Assembly: GCA_963070105.1 (NCBI GenBank) | Contig: OY718803.1 | Coordinates: 9,281,823-9,345,822, forward strand | From: Litomosoides sigmodontis | Taxonomy: Eukaryota > Nematoda > Chromadorea > Rhabditida > Onchocercidae | Reading direction: 5' to 3' | DNA length: 64,000 bases | Shown here: piece after piece, positions 14,248-26,277 of the stretch | Layout of the letters: each line of letters opens with the position of its first letter | How positions within the stretch are numbered: the stretch's first letter is position 1 | Position numbers and translations under genes: made by a program | Notes under the pieces: model-generated | The model's database searches: none | What the model saw: the letters and a program-made list of their open reading frames with translations, nothing else | What the model was told of the DNA's origin: nothing

Positions 14248-15500
14248 TCTCGTAAAATTTAAAAGTTAAATTACGAAAAGAAAGATAGCAAGCAATATGT
14301 GCATGCATTATGTTCCTTGAACTTCTCATCGAAAAAAAGGAAAACGAAGACAGAAATTTGAGGGAAAAAAAAACGAATTTCTTTCAAAAAAATTTTGTCT
14401 TTCAAAAATTTCAATTTTTTAACCTCTCCTCTACTTCTCTTCTTTGCTCCTTCTATTTCAATTATATCATTCACCTTTCAACTCGTTGAGTAATAATTAG
14501 TTCCACATGTGCAATAATTTCCGGATTGCTCACTTAACAGTGATGAACATTTTTTTCTCCTCTTTGTTAAATGTTACATGAAATGGAAATCGAATGTGAT
14601 TTTTTAAGGTTCAATTCAATTTTGACAAATATTATTAGAAGCAGTAAAATCATACCAATCGATAGCACAAATAACACGAAATAACAGGGAAAAGGAATGC
14701 CGGTAGTGCAATTGTTGTTTATCAAAATGTTAACTAATTAAGTGGTAATTAGTAGTTCTACCGTATCACCCCGAATTACATTACAATTCTCACATACCTA
14801 CTCTCCTCTTTCTCCATCATCATCATCATCATCATACTCTACATTTACTCTATTCACTTACCGTAGTTCTAAAAGCAGACAAGTGAACAAGTATATACGA
14901 CCACCCACCAATTATCAGTAATCCCTTCCCCAATCCTTCTCTTTTCTTTTTTTCTGGACATGTCCCACTCAGAAATAATTTTATCGTAGGAATATTTCAT
15001 TTTAAATTCCAATTTGAAAATGCTAACATTATGTACAGATAGGAAGAGGATGAGAGAAGTGATTAACAATAATCAATCAATCGATCGATCAATCAAGCAA
15101 GCAAGCAATCAATCAATCATTGATAAAAAAAATAACAGCACAATTTATATACAATTTAAAAATGAATCGAATTATGTGGAAGATCGAAATGCACGCTTAC
15201 TAGATAATAATTAGTAGCAGATTAATTAATATAAGTAAGCTTTTGGTAACTTGATTTGTATTAGCAATAGTACAAGTGATATGGGTACTGTAGTTAAGGA
15301 AAGAAAGAAAATCGCAAAGCTTTTTTTTTTTTAACAGCACCAAATTAATGTGAAATGATTGAGCTCCGAGTTATCGAAATTAGAAGACGAAAAAAAAGAA
15401 GTGAACATATTCTTTAACCCAGAAGTTTAACTTTGTTATAATCTTTGGAAAGATATGAGAAATGAACTGGTCACTCATTCTTGCTGCATCGTCGGATACT
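11927..15500. other. intergenic region between convergent talin and Wnt genes
   Basis: No gene is supported here. The nearest AATAAA after the talin stop on the + strand is at 12811-12816. The interval contains an A18 run followed by (GAAA)n at about 13639-13672, a mixed (TA)n(TG)n tract at 14199-14247, a (CAT)n run near 14817-14835 and a CAAT/CGAT/CAAG tetranucleotide tract near 15075-15119. Open frames here are low-complexity. Confidence 0.7.
14199..14247. repeat. (TA)n(TG)n microsatellite
   Basis: A compound dinucleotide tract: alternating TA runs directly into about 13 TG units. It generates a spurious run of Tyr/Ile/Cys/Val codons in + strand frames. Confidence 0.9.
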
Positions 15501-17911
15501 TCAATTGCAAGTGGAAACCCATCGATGCCTCAGACAAGTGTTGCATTTCAGGTGACAACACCAGACAAACTGACAGTCACACTGATAGGATATCAGTTCA
15601 TGTGATACCTATAAGAAAAGCTGTGAATGAAATAATTTCCTTGTGGGTAGGTGCTTGATGGAACTGACAAAATCATCTCGGATGCTATCGTTGCGAATTA
15701 GCAAATACCTTGAATCCACGTCCACAACACAGTAATCCACAGTCACCCAGGCTACTTGTTTCGTTTCTCCAATTGCACACCCGATTAGGTATCCGAGGTG
15801 AGCGGCATGGATCCGGACTCTCTTCCATATATATCAGTTCTGCGTTCTTTGCCGGTGAATTTACATCCGGAAGCCTTCGAGCCTACAGCAACAAATATAT
15901 TTCAGCAATTTCAAATGACCAGATTAATTTAATCTTTTTTCAACTAATGTTATAAATGAGAGTTGTGGAAATGACCTTATGCATTTTATTAGTAATATGC
16001 TGTACGATTGTTGATAATGCAGCAGTCTTCTTCCAGCAAGTCTTCTGATCGCAACTGCCACTTACGCCATGACATTTACACGATGATATTAATGTTTTCT
16101 TTACTGCCTAGAATTAACTCAATTGAAGAATCAAATCAAATAAATTTATTACTTTGACATTTATACAATCACAGATAGCAATAAAGTCATAAAATTGCAA
16201 TTATCTTTTCCTCTTCCTTCACATATAGGACTTTAATTTATTTTAAACGAAATGTATGTCAAACTGACAACGATTATTTCAAGTGAAAACAAAAACTTGA
16301 TAGTTTGGGCAAATTTTTAACATTTTAATGACAGCATGGATTGTTGGTACACACTCTCAACTAGATTTGCAATGCAAGAGAGTGAAAATTGAATTCTCAC
16401 CAATCTTCCAGCTTTTAAATTATGTTTTTCCAGTTTTCTTAGAGGTGACCGAGAGGCGGCACTTCTTGTAAGCAATTTTCTTGATGTTATTATCCCGAAT
16501 TGTACACCGTATGAGCAACCACCCCATTCCCAATTTTGCTTCAATTCATCACGACCGCTACATGAACAGTCGGGAAGCCAACCTTGGGAGCAAGCAGTTG
16601 CAACACCCCACGCTGCACCCGCTGATGTAAGTGCCCACAGATATGCTGATTCTCGGGTTCCTGAAATAAACCTATTATTTTTGGTGGCAAGCAGTCCTCG
16701 ATTATGAAACTTGTTGAAAATTTCAGGTAGCATAGGATTATACCGAGACGTAGAATAGGTGGATCTTGCAGTACGGTAATGATTTGCGAGCAATCCCAGG
16801 GCTGAAAACGCATCTGTTCCTTGCACTGGCTCATCGCATCCTGCATTCCTTCATAAGCCGCAACTGCTATCGCAGGCTGACTACGACACAATACGTGGAA
16901 ATGTCGATGGGATCGCAAATGAAGAAGCTCTGGCGAACAGCCCTGACATTCACATTTCAATTCGTTACTGTTGTGTGTTGTTTCAATAACACAAAAATGT
17001 CATTTTGAACTTAACACATAGCAATGATGCGGGCAACTCTAAAGTAGCAACGAGTTGATAACACCCGAGACTTCCCATTCCCATTCTTCGCTTCGGTATT
17101 GCAAAAGAGTGAAATGCGTGAAGTTTTACAGGTGCTAAAACTAGTACCTGAGTTAATTTTTCAGGTGGTGTTGTTGGAACACCGCTGACCATTTCCTCGA
17201 GCAACAGTGCACATAGCAAATAGCCATACAGTAACGGTGCATACCATTCCACTGAAAGTATTATGAATGATGATTGAAAGTAATTTTTAAAAAAATCAAA
17301 GCAAATCAAAATATCTCTAATTTTATTGCTACTTATTTAGCAAATAATGCAATTGCAAAGAAGAAGTTGAGTTGACAAAAATTTTTAAATTTGAATCGTA
17401 CTGTAATGAGGAGTAATCACCGCTGATCTATTGTCTCAATCATATCAACTTTGACATATTGCATTCATGATGATTGATAAGGAAGAAGGAGAAATTCTTT
17501 GATAAAAAAAAATATACGAAACATTAAGTAACTTGAATCTCTTGAATAGGTAACTTGAATGAGAGGTTCATTTTTTCAAGATACTCTTCCTTGTTCATCT
17601 AATAATGACAATCATTAAATTGATAAGAAATCATCTATACCTCAGATAGCAAATGCTAACTTTAGTGAAATCTTCCACTTGAATACTCAATGATTAAAAT
17701 GCTTTATCAAGTTTGGGGTTTTATAAACTGATCGATGATAATTGTGGCAATAGAGGGAATGATTGAAAAGGACTAATAGTGTGATAAGAAAAGAAACTAC
17801 TTTAAAATTTAAAAATGACTGATAACATTCCCTGTAATTGATACTGATATCATTCTTACCTGGATACTCACCTGGACTGATATCATTCCTGTGCCTCACC
17901 GCAAACCACAT
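15501..17911 (-). CDS. Wnt family secreted ligand (canonical)
   Basis: Secreted, lipid-modified glycoprotein that signals through Frizzled. Exons on the minus strand: 17911-17872, 17251-17148, 17038-17016 (23-nt microexon), 16967-16744, 16660-16401, 16107-15976, 15882-15709, 15608-15501. Phases agree throughout and predict 354 aa, a normal Wnt length. A hydrophobic N-terminal segment (YGYLLCALLL) suits a signal peptide. Family motifs in order: GTRESAYLWALTSAGAA, a CSQG block, a W-x-W-GGCS block, HNLKAGR, CKCHGVSGSC (acylation Ser codon 16060-16062), an LIYMEESPDPC block, LLCCGRG, and the final cysteine hairpin CDCQFVWCCHLKCNTC. An alternative shorter start at 17247 lies 4 nt behind a strong acceptor and would give a different signal peptide joined by a weak donor at 17182. 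I cannot assign it to one of the five C. elegans Wnts. Divergent Wnt paralogue upstream. Confidence 0.9.
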
Positions 17912-20629
17912 CTTTCTTACGATATTATTTGTTGTCTTTCACTAATTTTCACCAATATTCGGCCAATTTTTCCTTTCTTTTTCTTGAATTAATGATGAAA
18001 AGTGAATAGAATGGAAAAAATTACAATTTAAAATAAAATAATCAAATAATTTTCGGACTAAATCCTTTTTAATTTATCGTGCACAAATGAACTTTTTCAA
18101 TATATGCAAATATTGTTTCAAAGTAACGATTTTTTTTTGTTCTTGGATAAAACAATGGAAAAGACAATCGGAAAGAAGGAGAGAGAGAGAGAGAGAGAGA
18201 GAAAGCTCATGTGAGGAGGCACAAGCATGAGATTTCGTGTGGAAAGCTTTCGTCAAACAGTAAGTATATAACCCTAACAATTAACAAACAGTTTACCAGA
18301 CGAATTGAAATAGCAATGGCTATAATTTCATGAATGTATCGTATGTGCAGCAGTGATAAAAGTAGTAGTTCCTTTTGTTTGGACAGGTTTACAATGGCCA
18401 CAGCGTGGTGATGGAGCAAAGTTTACAATGTTGTTGAAAGGATGCACTATTGCAGTGCCCACCCTTTAATTACTACTGTCCTCCCACCTTTAAAGTTCCT
18501 TTGCTACTTCGTCGAAATGCTTTAATTGTCCAGCACAATTCCTCCTTCCTCCTTTTTTTTTATTCCTCTTTTACAACTTCGCTCATTTACCCTTCAGAAA
18601 TTATGATAATAATAGCAACAGTAGTAGTAGTAGCAATAACAGTGGTAGAAGTAGTAGTACCACTATTGGTAATAGTATGTAATAGTAGTAATGGTAGTAG
18701 TAGTAGTAGTAGTAGTAGGAGTAGGAGGAGGAGGAGGAGGAGGAGGAGGAGGAGGAGGAGCAGGAGGAGGAGGAGGAGGAGGAGGAGAATGAGGAGGAGA
18801 AGGAGTATTAGTAGTTAGTGATAGTGGTGGTGGTAGGAGTAATTGTGTACAATAAGTAGAATATTGTACTAATAAACTTTTACAGACCACCCAAGCAGTT
18901 TTTTATGTAAATTTATGCAAATTATAGAAGAGATGGAGGAAAAAAAATAGGTTGAAAGAGCCTTCTTGTTGTGCCAGTAGTAGTACCACCATTGGTTCAG
19001 GTGCATTATGAATCAGTGAACAAATACACACACACACACGCACGTACATCCATACACAAGTGATGAATCTAGGAACTTCTTCCTTTCCTTATTCGTCTTC
19101 TTCTTCCTCCACGTATCATCCATCCATCGCCATCATTATTATCTACGTCCACTTCCCTTTTCCTTTACCTCCCTCCCTATCAAACTCCATCTATCCCCCA
19201 TCAGCAATTCGTTTTGTCAACCTTTTACTCCTCCCTCTCCTTCGCCTCCTCTTGCTCTTTGAAAGATAATTTGCAACGGTAAAATATTCAGTTACCACTA
19301 AAGTTTTCCATTGAATTTAATCAGTTGCTAAAATTCAAGTTTCCTTTAATGTGGTCGTTGTCATTTGCCTACCGTATCACTTTAGCATTATTCAATCTAT
19401 GGGCGGTCAAATGATTTCTGTTCGCTTGCACTTCATGACTATATGCTCTATTGTCCCTCACTCCCTCTCTCTCTCTCTCCCTCCCTTCCTTCCCTCCTTC
19501 TTTCCTTCCTTTTATTAAAATTTTTAGCTTACAGCAATTTCTCCAATTTTCACAAGTTAACAGCACTCGTTTAAATTTAATTTCTGATATTCGATCATTT
19601 TTTAAAACACCTTTTCCGTGTATACTTGATTTTATGTACTGCCTTGTTAATTTCTACTAATTAGTGAGAATTGTTAAATTTTTAATAGCATAAATAGTTA
19701 TGATTAGCAATTTCAACATTTTAAATATCTCTTTCTCTTACTTGCTATTTGGATGATTTGATTGTTTCATTCAAAAAAATTAATTTTATAAAAGTTGAAA
19801 GTGCTCAATCCAATCAATTTTTTCCCATCCTTTTCGAATACCTTTGTAGTGTAAATAAAATTTACGTTAGAAATTTTGATTTGAATCGATTTCCATTTAA
19901 TTTCCTGAACAGTTAGAGGAATATTTTTCAAGGACGATCGTTTGTCATATTTGCTGAGGCAATTAAATGCTCTAAATTCCGATAATATGAAAAATCTTTT
20001 ATTCATTAAAGCATACTTTGAAGCAACAACACTTTCTACTTAAATTTAAATTCCTCCCAATCCTTAAACTTTCAAAATGAAAAATCAGAATGCACTTGCA
20101 CACTGACATGGTAGCAGTTATTATGCCTTTGGAAAACAAAGTGACAGAAAGAATGGTCAGTTACCGAATCGGTGAATTAATTTCAAAAGCTGTGAAACGA
20201 ACAATTTTAACTGACTATCTTTCTTTTAAAGATTTAGTTAACAAAATAAAGTATTTGCCATTAAAAATTTTATACTTTTGATTGACAACAATCGTTATCA
20301 TCCGTCTCTCACAAGTTCGCCGCAATTGAATTTAATTTTTTAATCGTCGACGAGACTTTCCACTACGCATTGTCCAACTTCGGGTATCGATGAACCACAG
20401 CGGTACCACTCTGTAGGGGAAATAATTGAATTTTTCAAGCGATTATTATTAAAAATTTAAATGCAATTTTTTTTTTTGGTTAAAAATATTACGGTGCATT
20501 GCTAGCCAAAACGATAATAATAATAATAATAATAATAATGCTGAGAGAGGTGTCCCAGACATGAGTGCACGAGAAAGGAAGTCAAACGGGTTGGAGATGA
20601 ATTTGAAATGTTTTGTTGAGGTGCTGAAG
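17912..20629. other. intergenic spacer between the two Wnt genes, microsatellite-rich
   Basis: No gene is supported. The interval would hold the promoter of the canonical Wnt and the 3' region of the divergent Wnt. It carries (GA)n at about 18177-18203, the AGT/GGA tract, a CA run near 19026-19040, CT-rich tracts near 19460-19515 and (AAT)n near 20514-20540. I searched the minus strand for a missing Wnt C-terminal exon here and found none with the expected cysteine pattern. Confidence 0.65.
18608..18841. repeat. (AGT)n/(GGA)n purine-rich trinucleotide tract
   Basis: AGT/GTA repeats grade into about 25 near-perfect GGA units and then back to AGT. The poly-Ser/poly-Arg and poly-Pro/poly-Thr frames across it on the two strands are artefacts of the repeat. 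Confidence 0.9.
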
Positions 20630-23256
20630 CTATGATACATTGTGAAGAAGAGATTGAATTGAGCGATCGTCCACCAGACTAATTATATATTCAAAAGCAG
20701 CACAAAGAACATGCCTGCGCCGCATGTTTCGCTCATTTCGCGGTCTCAGACACGTGACTCGTGTAGTCGGTAAACTGTTTGAGCGTCGGATGCGACGTGA
20801 TCGCAGCAATGATTTCATAACAGCATCGCCGGTCATTTCAAATGGTACCACTTTGGCTTCGCAGTGTCGTCGGCGACAGCTTCCAAAAGCCGAAACGCAG
20901 TAACATTTAATGTGCAAGGCAACGCGCTATAAAATTACATTACATTCAATTACTGTGAAATGAAGAATTTCAATGTTTTAAATTTGAATTTGAATTACAA
21001 GCGGGAAACAATTCTGAAATACAGAAAGCTAAAGAAGTAGGAAAGTGGAACTTCCAACATGGTAAATGCTAAAAAGGTGGGAGCGAAGGATGCTCGAAAA
21101 ACTTCATTACAACATCTACCGATCTTCCAACAGCAATATTGTGCAGGTAAATTTGCGCCACTCTGTCAGAGTACGAACAAGCGAATTGACGATCGATCAA
21201 ACGCCTAAAAATCCATTTTAGCGGTCTATTTTTAGCATCTCAGAACAGTGCAATTTCAACCAGGTTGTTTAAATTTTCACCTCCAATGCATTATGCAGGG
21301 TAAAAAGAAAAGAAATTGAAGAAATTTTTTTTTCATTTTATAAAATTTGAAAAGAGCAAAATTGTTGAAGCGTTATAAGATATGCAGAAGGGAAAATTTT
21401 TTTTCGTTCAATTCTTTTTAATTCAATTTCCATTCACAGTTCTGAAATTGAGGGCAATAGTGAATCTCATTTTTCTGGAAGGAATCAATTTTTGATCATT
21501 TGATGACTAAAGGGAAGATTGGAATTAAATTCAGGAAATTTTCTCGAGTATGGAAGTAGTGATAGATTTATGATAGTTTTGCATATTGCACAAAAATATT
21601 GAATCTCATAAAATTCGAATTTGAAATAATATTGTAATATAAAAATTAATTGCTTCAAAATTTCAAAAGTTCGATTGCATCATATGAATAGAATCTTTGA
21701 TGGAAATTACTTACGGAACCTATTGTTGTCAAATCATTAACTCGTTTCGGTGAAATTAAAAGCTCTATTTCAAATTACCAATACTTAATTAGCAGTATAA
21801 GGTGCTAACAGATAGTTTGATGCTAACGGAAGAGCAATGAATTGTTGCGATTATGACAAGAGCTAATTCAGACTTATACTTTTATCATTATCATTTATCA
21901 TGAATGTTTTATCAAATGTTGCAGTCAATCAAATAAGTTATTCCGTGATAATAAGACGTCTTGCACGCTTAGCTATTGAAAACATGAAAGATAAAATATG
22001 AGGAAGAGAAGCACAGAGAAATTTGACTATTTTCCGAATTGAACTTTTTAAACTTTACGCGCCGAGCACAGTACTTTGATAATTTTACGGCATATTGTAA
22101 ATTGTCGGATCCTCGGTCAACACTGCACCTTGCCCACGTGTCACGCTGATCAGCATGTACTGGACCGATCTTTGACGGATCGCACGAACATGATCGAAGA
22201 CGTCCACGAGCACAAGCATGTGCTATTGCACGTACTGCTGCAGCACTGGAAAGCGCAAGGAAATACGCAAATTCCTTGCTAGCTAAAATTTCATATACGG
22301 TAGCTGCTGAGTGTGAATTTGAATGACATGTGCTAAGTAGTAGCAATAATACGTGATAGAATTATTGCTGCTACGCTGCAACAACCCAATCAAACAGTAC
22401 TCACCAAATGAAGCAACGTTGGAAAAGAGCGCTTTACGTGGTGCTCCGTCGACGTTGCACTTCCAGTGATGTATAACTGATTGTCGTGAGCATTCAACCA
22501 ACGTATCTTGCAGCGCTTCTTTCAGAACATTAATCAAGGCTGGATCTTTTTGCAAGATGCGGTACAATGGCTTGTCTAACAATCCTTTCACCTACACTTT
22601 GCATATTTCTTAATTTTTGCTTTGTGAAAAATTAGCCGGATTTAGCTTAATTGCTCACTACACGGTTAAGCATTCAAGGTGCTATTTCAAGTACTTGGTT
22701 TATTTCATTCTTAAATTCTTTCCTGATTAACTCCTGAAATTTCTCTTCAACTAAGCATAATATGCATGTGTGAAATGCGTTAAAAAGTATCACTAAAAAA
22801 AAAAACGATTAATTCTGTTAAAATTAAGCCATTTCCAACAAATTTGGCAGTATTATTTCAAATTATAATTGAAATATAAAATTAGCCAATTGCAAGGACG
22901 GATATGTATCGTCTACGTTTTGAATGTGTTAGCATTTGCCATGAAAAGTTTACAAGTAATTGAAATTGTCAAGAAGCACACCTCGAGCAGTGAGGAATGA
23001 ATCCAATAAACTTTCCTGAAAATTACCTTTACTTTACCGCTACAGCAAAAGACAACAGGATAAAAGTGTGCATTAGCTGCTTGTTGAATGTAAAACTCTC
23101 TCATTTTTCAATTAGAAAATTAAAAATTAAAAAAAACTGCATTAGACCATACCACCATTGAGGCTCATCAAGGGCGAATAGTGCTGTGATCGTTAAACTA
23201 CTAAATGCTATCAGATACACGGACAAGAACGCCGGTGTCACAAACATCATGCGCAT
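20630..23256 (-). CDS. divergent Wnt-like protein lacking the acylation serine and C-terminal Cys-rich end
   Basis: Exons on the minus strand: 23256-23153, 23015-22982 (34 nt), 22591-22405, 22306-22075, 21204-21120, 20926-20630. Phases agree and give 312 aa. It starts with a clear signal peptide (TPAFLSVYLIAFSSLTITA), then a QWW motif and the helical Wnt N-domain (CSRQSVIHHWKCN). Next come KEFAYFLALSSAAAV, the ACARG and CSCD blocks, W-x-x-CS, HNIAVGRS and CYCVSAFGSC. Relative to the family CKCHGVSGSC, the palmitoleoylated Ser is Phe (codon 20885-20887), and the usual Cys-Trp that follows is Cys-Glu. After an LRPR segment the frame runs to a TAG at 20630-20632 without the LCCGRG or final hairpin motifs. 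Either a last exon was missed, or the protein is really truncated. The domain order is certain enough to call Wnt; activity is unknown. The 870-bp intron at 21205-22074 holds nothing else seen. Confidence 0.75.
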
Positions 23257-24616
23257 ATTGCAATGGCACTAGCAGTACCTTCTTTCCTTCCTTAGGAACA
23301 TCTGTGTCTGTTTGTTCAAAAATATTCATATATTACTGATTTGGAAAATGCATATGAAATTATATTTCATATTTCCCTCCTTTTATCTCATCTTCCCTTT
23401 TCCCTTTCAATTTTTTTTTTCGCCAATTTCTTCTCACAACTTCCGCTCTTTTCTCTTTTTTTTTCTTCGTTTTTTCGAAAAAATTTCACCACTGTTTTTC
23501 TTTTCCTAATTTTTTTTCTTCTTAAAATGAAATTTGCAAAATTAAGCAATAAATTGGCTGCATTGATCATTTTGATTGTAATGTCAAGCCTAGCAAAATC
23601 ACTACTTTTTCGTGTGAAACATTGCTGTCACATAAAAATTCATGGAATAATTGTGGTGATAATTTTTGAATTTAAGTTGTTTTAATCGGAGAAGAATGAG
23701 CGATCGATGATTTCATCATCATAAAACTGTTAATTAATTAGCTAAATTATCAAATTACAATCATTTCGCTGTCATCTTTCGATAATCACTTTATGCAATA
23801 GCAATGATTGAGTGACCAAATATGAGTGATAGTTTGCTTTGATCGCAGTTTTATCAATGATCACTTCTCGTTCCTCTTATCGTTATCGTTGCTTGACTTC
23901 CTCTTAGGACTGGAAACTTTTATTCCACTTTTTAAGCTTCAAATTTTTAAATCATTTTAAATTTCATTTTATCACTAAAAGAAAATCATTTTAAATTTAC
24001 ATTAGAAATTCAAGTCTTCCTAGACTATCAGTAAAAGTGAAAACGTGTTTTTACACGTTAGCTTACTTCACCGTTACTATCGGCTGATTGAGCAAAAAAA
24101 AAAATGATGAAATTCAATAAAGGTGGGGAGAGAGAGGGGAGAGAGAGAGAGGGAGAGTGTGGTGGCGTAGCTTCGATGATATGTTTATTCAATGTGCTTG
24201 TGCTACATAAGCAAACATAGGATAGCGCCCAACAACGTGTCACACGGTGCGAGTGATGAAACACTTTCATCCCTCATTTCGAACTAATGCCTCCTCACTT
24301 TTCGTTTGTATTACTTTGCACTTTACCTTTCACGTAGCAAGTAATCCCCTCACGTACCACCTGTTCAACAGCTAATCAATTACCTATTTATTTTCACCTT
24401 CACCTTCATGAAGATATGAGAAACAGTGGTTCGTAATATGAACGGAACAGAGCTATTTTCACACGTAATACCTTATTGAAAGGCTGATCGTTCAATTAGA
24501 CTTAATTAGGTTATGATGTGATAGCTTAGTTGTACGATAATTAACAAGAACTCTCCCTGTCACAAATTTGATTTCATTCATTTCAACACAATCAACAGAA
24601 ATATTTCATTTTAGGA
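23257..24616. promoter_or_regulatory. divergent intergenic region, probable promoter area
   Basis: This 1.36-kb AT-rich spacer separates the start of the minus-strand Wnt-like gene from the start of a plus-strand gene, so upstream elements of both should lie here. I see CT/GA-rich tracts (about 23390-23520 and 24122-24160) but no recognisable core promoter motif. Position is the only evidence for a regulatory role. Confidence 0.4.
24613..24614 (+). other. probable spliced-leader trans-splice acceptor
   Basis: The sequence TTTCATTTTAG ends 2 nt before the ATG at 24617, and there is no convincing upstream coding exon. In nematodes this arrangement is typical of an SL acceptor. The leader itself is added in trans and is not in the DNA here. 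Confidence 0.55.
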
Positions 24617-26058
24617 ATGTCAACTAAAGGTATTGCGTGCAATCAGGTGTTTATTGATATGAGGACGAGAATTACTAGTTACGGGCCACATGATGGTATT
24701 ATTGTTTGTTGTGGTATTCAGCAGGAGCCTAGGCTGTTATGGCCATTAAATGACCATTCGTCTTCTCCAAACATTCAACCATTTCATGAAGCACCAAAAT
24801 TTACCACAGCTCATTGCTCGACTGTAGTGGACGAGAGCGGCGATAGTAGGAAGAGGAAAAACGCTTCATCGAAGTCAAATCAATCGTATCAATTAACTGC
24901 TAATGATAGCACCTCACGTGATAATTTTAATGCATTTGAAAAAGTGCACTTAAATATCTTCGAAACGGTTCGTTTTCAAATTATTCCTTTTGAATTTTAA
25001 ATTTACCCCGTAATAAGTAAGTTAGCAGTGCAACATCTGTATATGATACTTGTGAAATAGTTGCCCGATTAAGCAGGTAGCATATCCGTTTATGACGTTT
25101 AATAAAAGGTATAGTCTTATTTCCTGTCCAGTCTTGATCTCTTTATATATTTGCGATCATCAGTATCATAAAGTGAATGAGGAAGTTCTCCAAAAAAAAA
25201 AAAGAAGCAATTACTGAGATTGTTTGGCGGCTGTGAAATTTCGCATAATTTGAAATTGCATATAGTTTAATAGATTTAGTTGCATAAGTTGAATACTATA
25301 TCTTATCATGTTTCAGAATCCAGCAATAGCTAAGATTAGACCATCGTTTCGTGTAGCACCAACTTCCGATAGCAATTACAAATCAGATTCCAACAGCAGA
25401 ATTCGTATTTCCAGTGGTGATGCTTCACACACGAGGAAGCTTGCAACAACTATGCAAAATGATCACTGTCGTCGTGATGTAGAAAAGACAACGACAAATG
25501 ATTCATCAAATCATAATATGCGGTATCTAGCAATGAGATTCCTTTTTAATACAATTATCGCACTAAATTCTTCAATATGAAGCTTATTTTAGGTTGGAAT
25601 CTGCGGTAAATTTCGGGCGAGACGACGGGCCTACTTCTTCAATTACTCGACTAAATTCAAATGCTATCCAAATGAAGGAATCGTTTAAAAAAACGACGAC
25701 GACGAGTTACGACCATTACAATGACCATCATCGTAATGATGAAGCTACGAAGTATGATTATAATCAAATTGAGAAAGAGTTTGCGAATGATTCATCTCTG
25801 AGAAGTATTCCTTCGATGACCACTGATCGGAAAATCATTGATAAATGCACAAACGGTCAGGGGACTTCATCAAAGGAGTGTAGGTTTTTGGAACATTTAG
25901 TTAGCTCATCTGCACGTTCCTCGAATCATCAACAGCGGTTGTGTAGAAATTGGCCGGACTTACGTGAAGTACAACGGAATCACAGGAATGTTCCGGAGCA
26001 ACTCTATCATTTATACGAAACACAAGACGCTTTTGGAAATTTGATGGAGCAATTATGA
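24617..26058 (+). CDS. unrecognised Ser/Thr/Asn-rich protein, 3 exons
   Basis: I do not recognise this protein. Exons 24617-24967, 25317-25522 and 25593-26058 join with matching phases and predict 340 aa. The N-terminus reads MSTKGIACNQVFIDM and the C-terminus LMEQL. The protein is hydrophilic and low-complexity, with many Ser, Thr, Asn, Asp and Arg residues and no membrane segment or signal peptide, so it is probably largely disordered. The ATG was chosen because it lies 2 nt behind a strong acceptor. A second open frame starts 220 bp after its stop. The last exon could instead splice (donor near 25936) into that downstream frame, making one longer protein. Confidence 0.45.
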
Positions 26059-26277
26059 ATTTTCTACCGCTCGCTTTCCCATCCTTTGCTACTCTTTTAA
26101 ATCGTCTAAAAACAAAATTTTTCCCTACTACAGTCCATTCTAATATTTTGAATTTTTGAAAGTATGTGCCTCAAGAATCGCCTGAATAATTTTTTTGATT
26201 TCTATTCATGCAGAAATGTCTCTTCTCATAGTACATAATGTGAGCTGTGTTGTTTATTGTCAATTTTTTTTAGTGAA

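Noticed and set aside
18450..18890. Ser/Arg-rich and Pro-rich frames
   Set aside because: They follow the AGT/GGA trinucleotide repeat and show no conserved content outside it.
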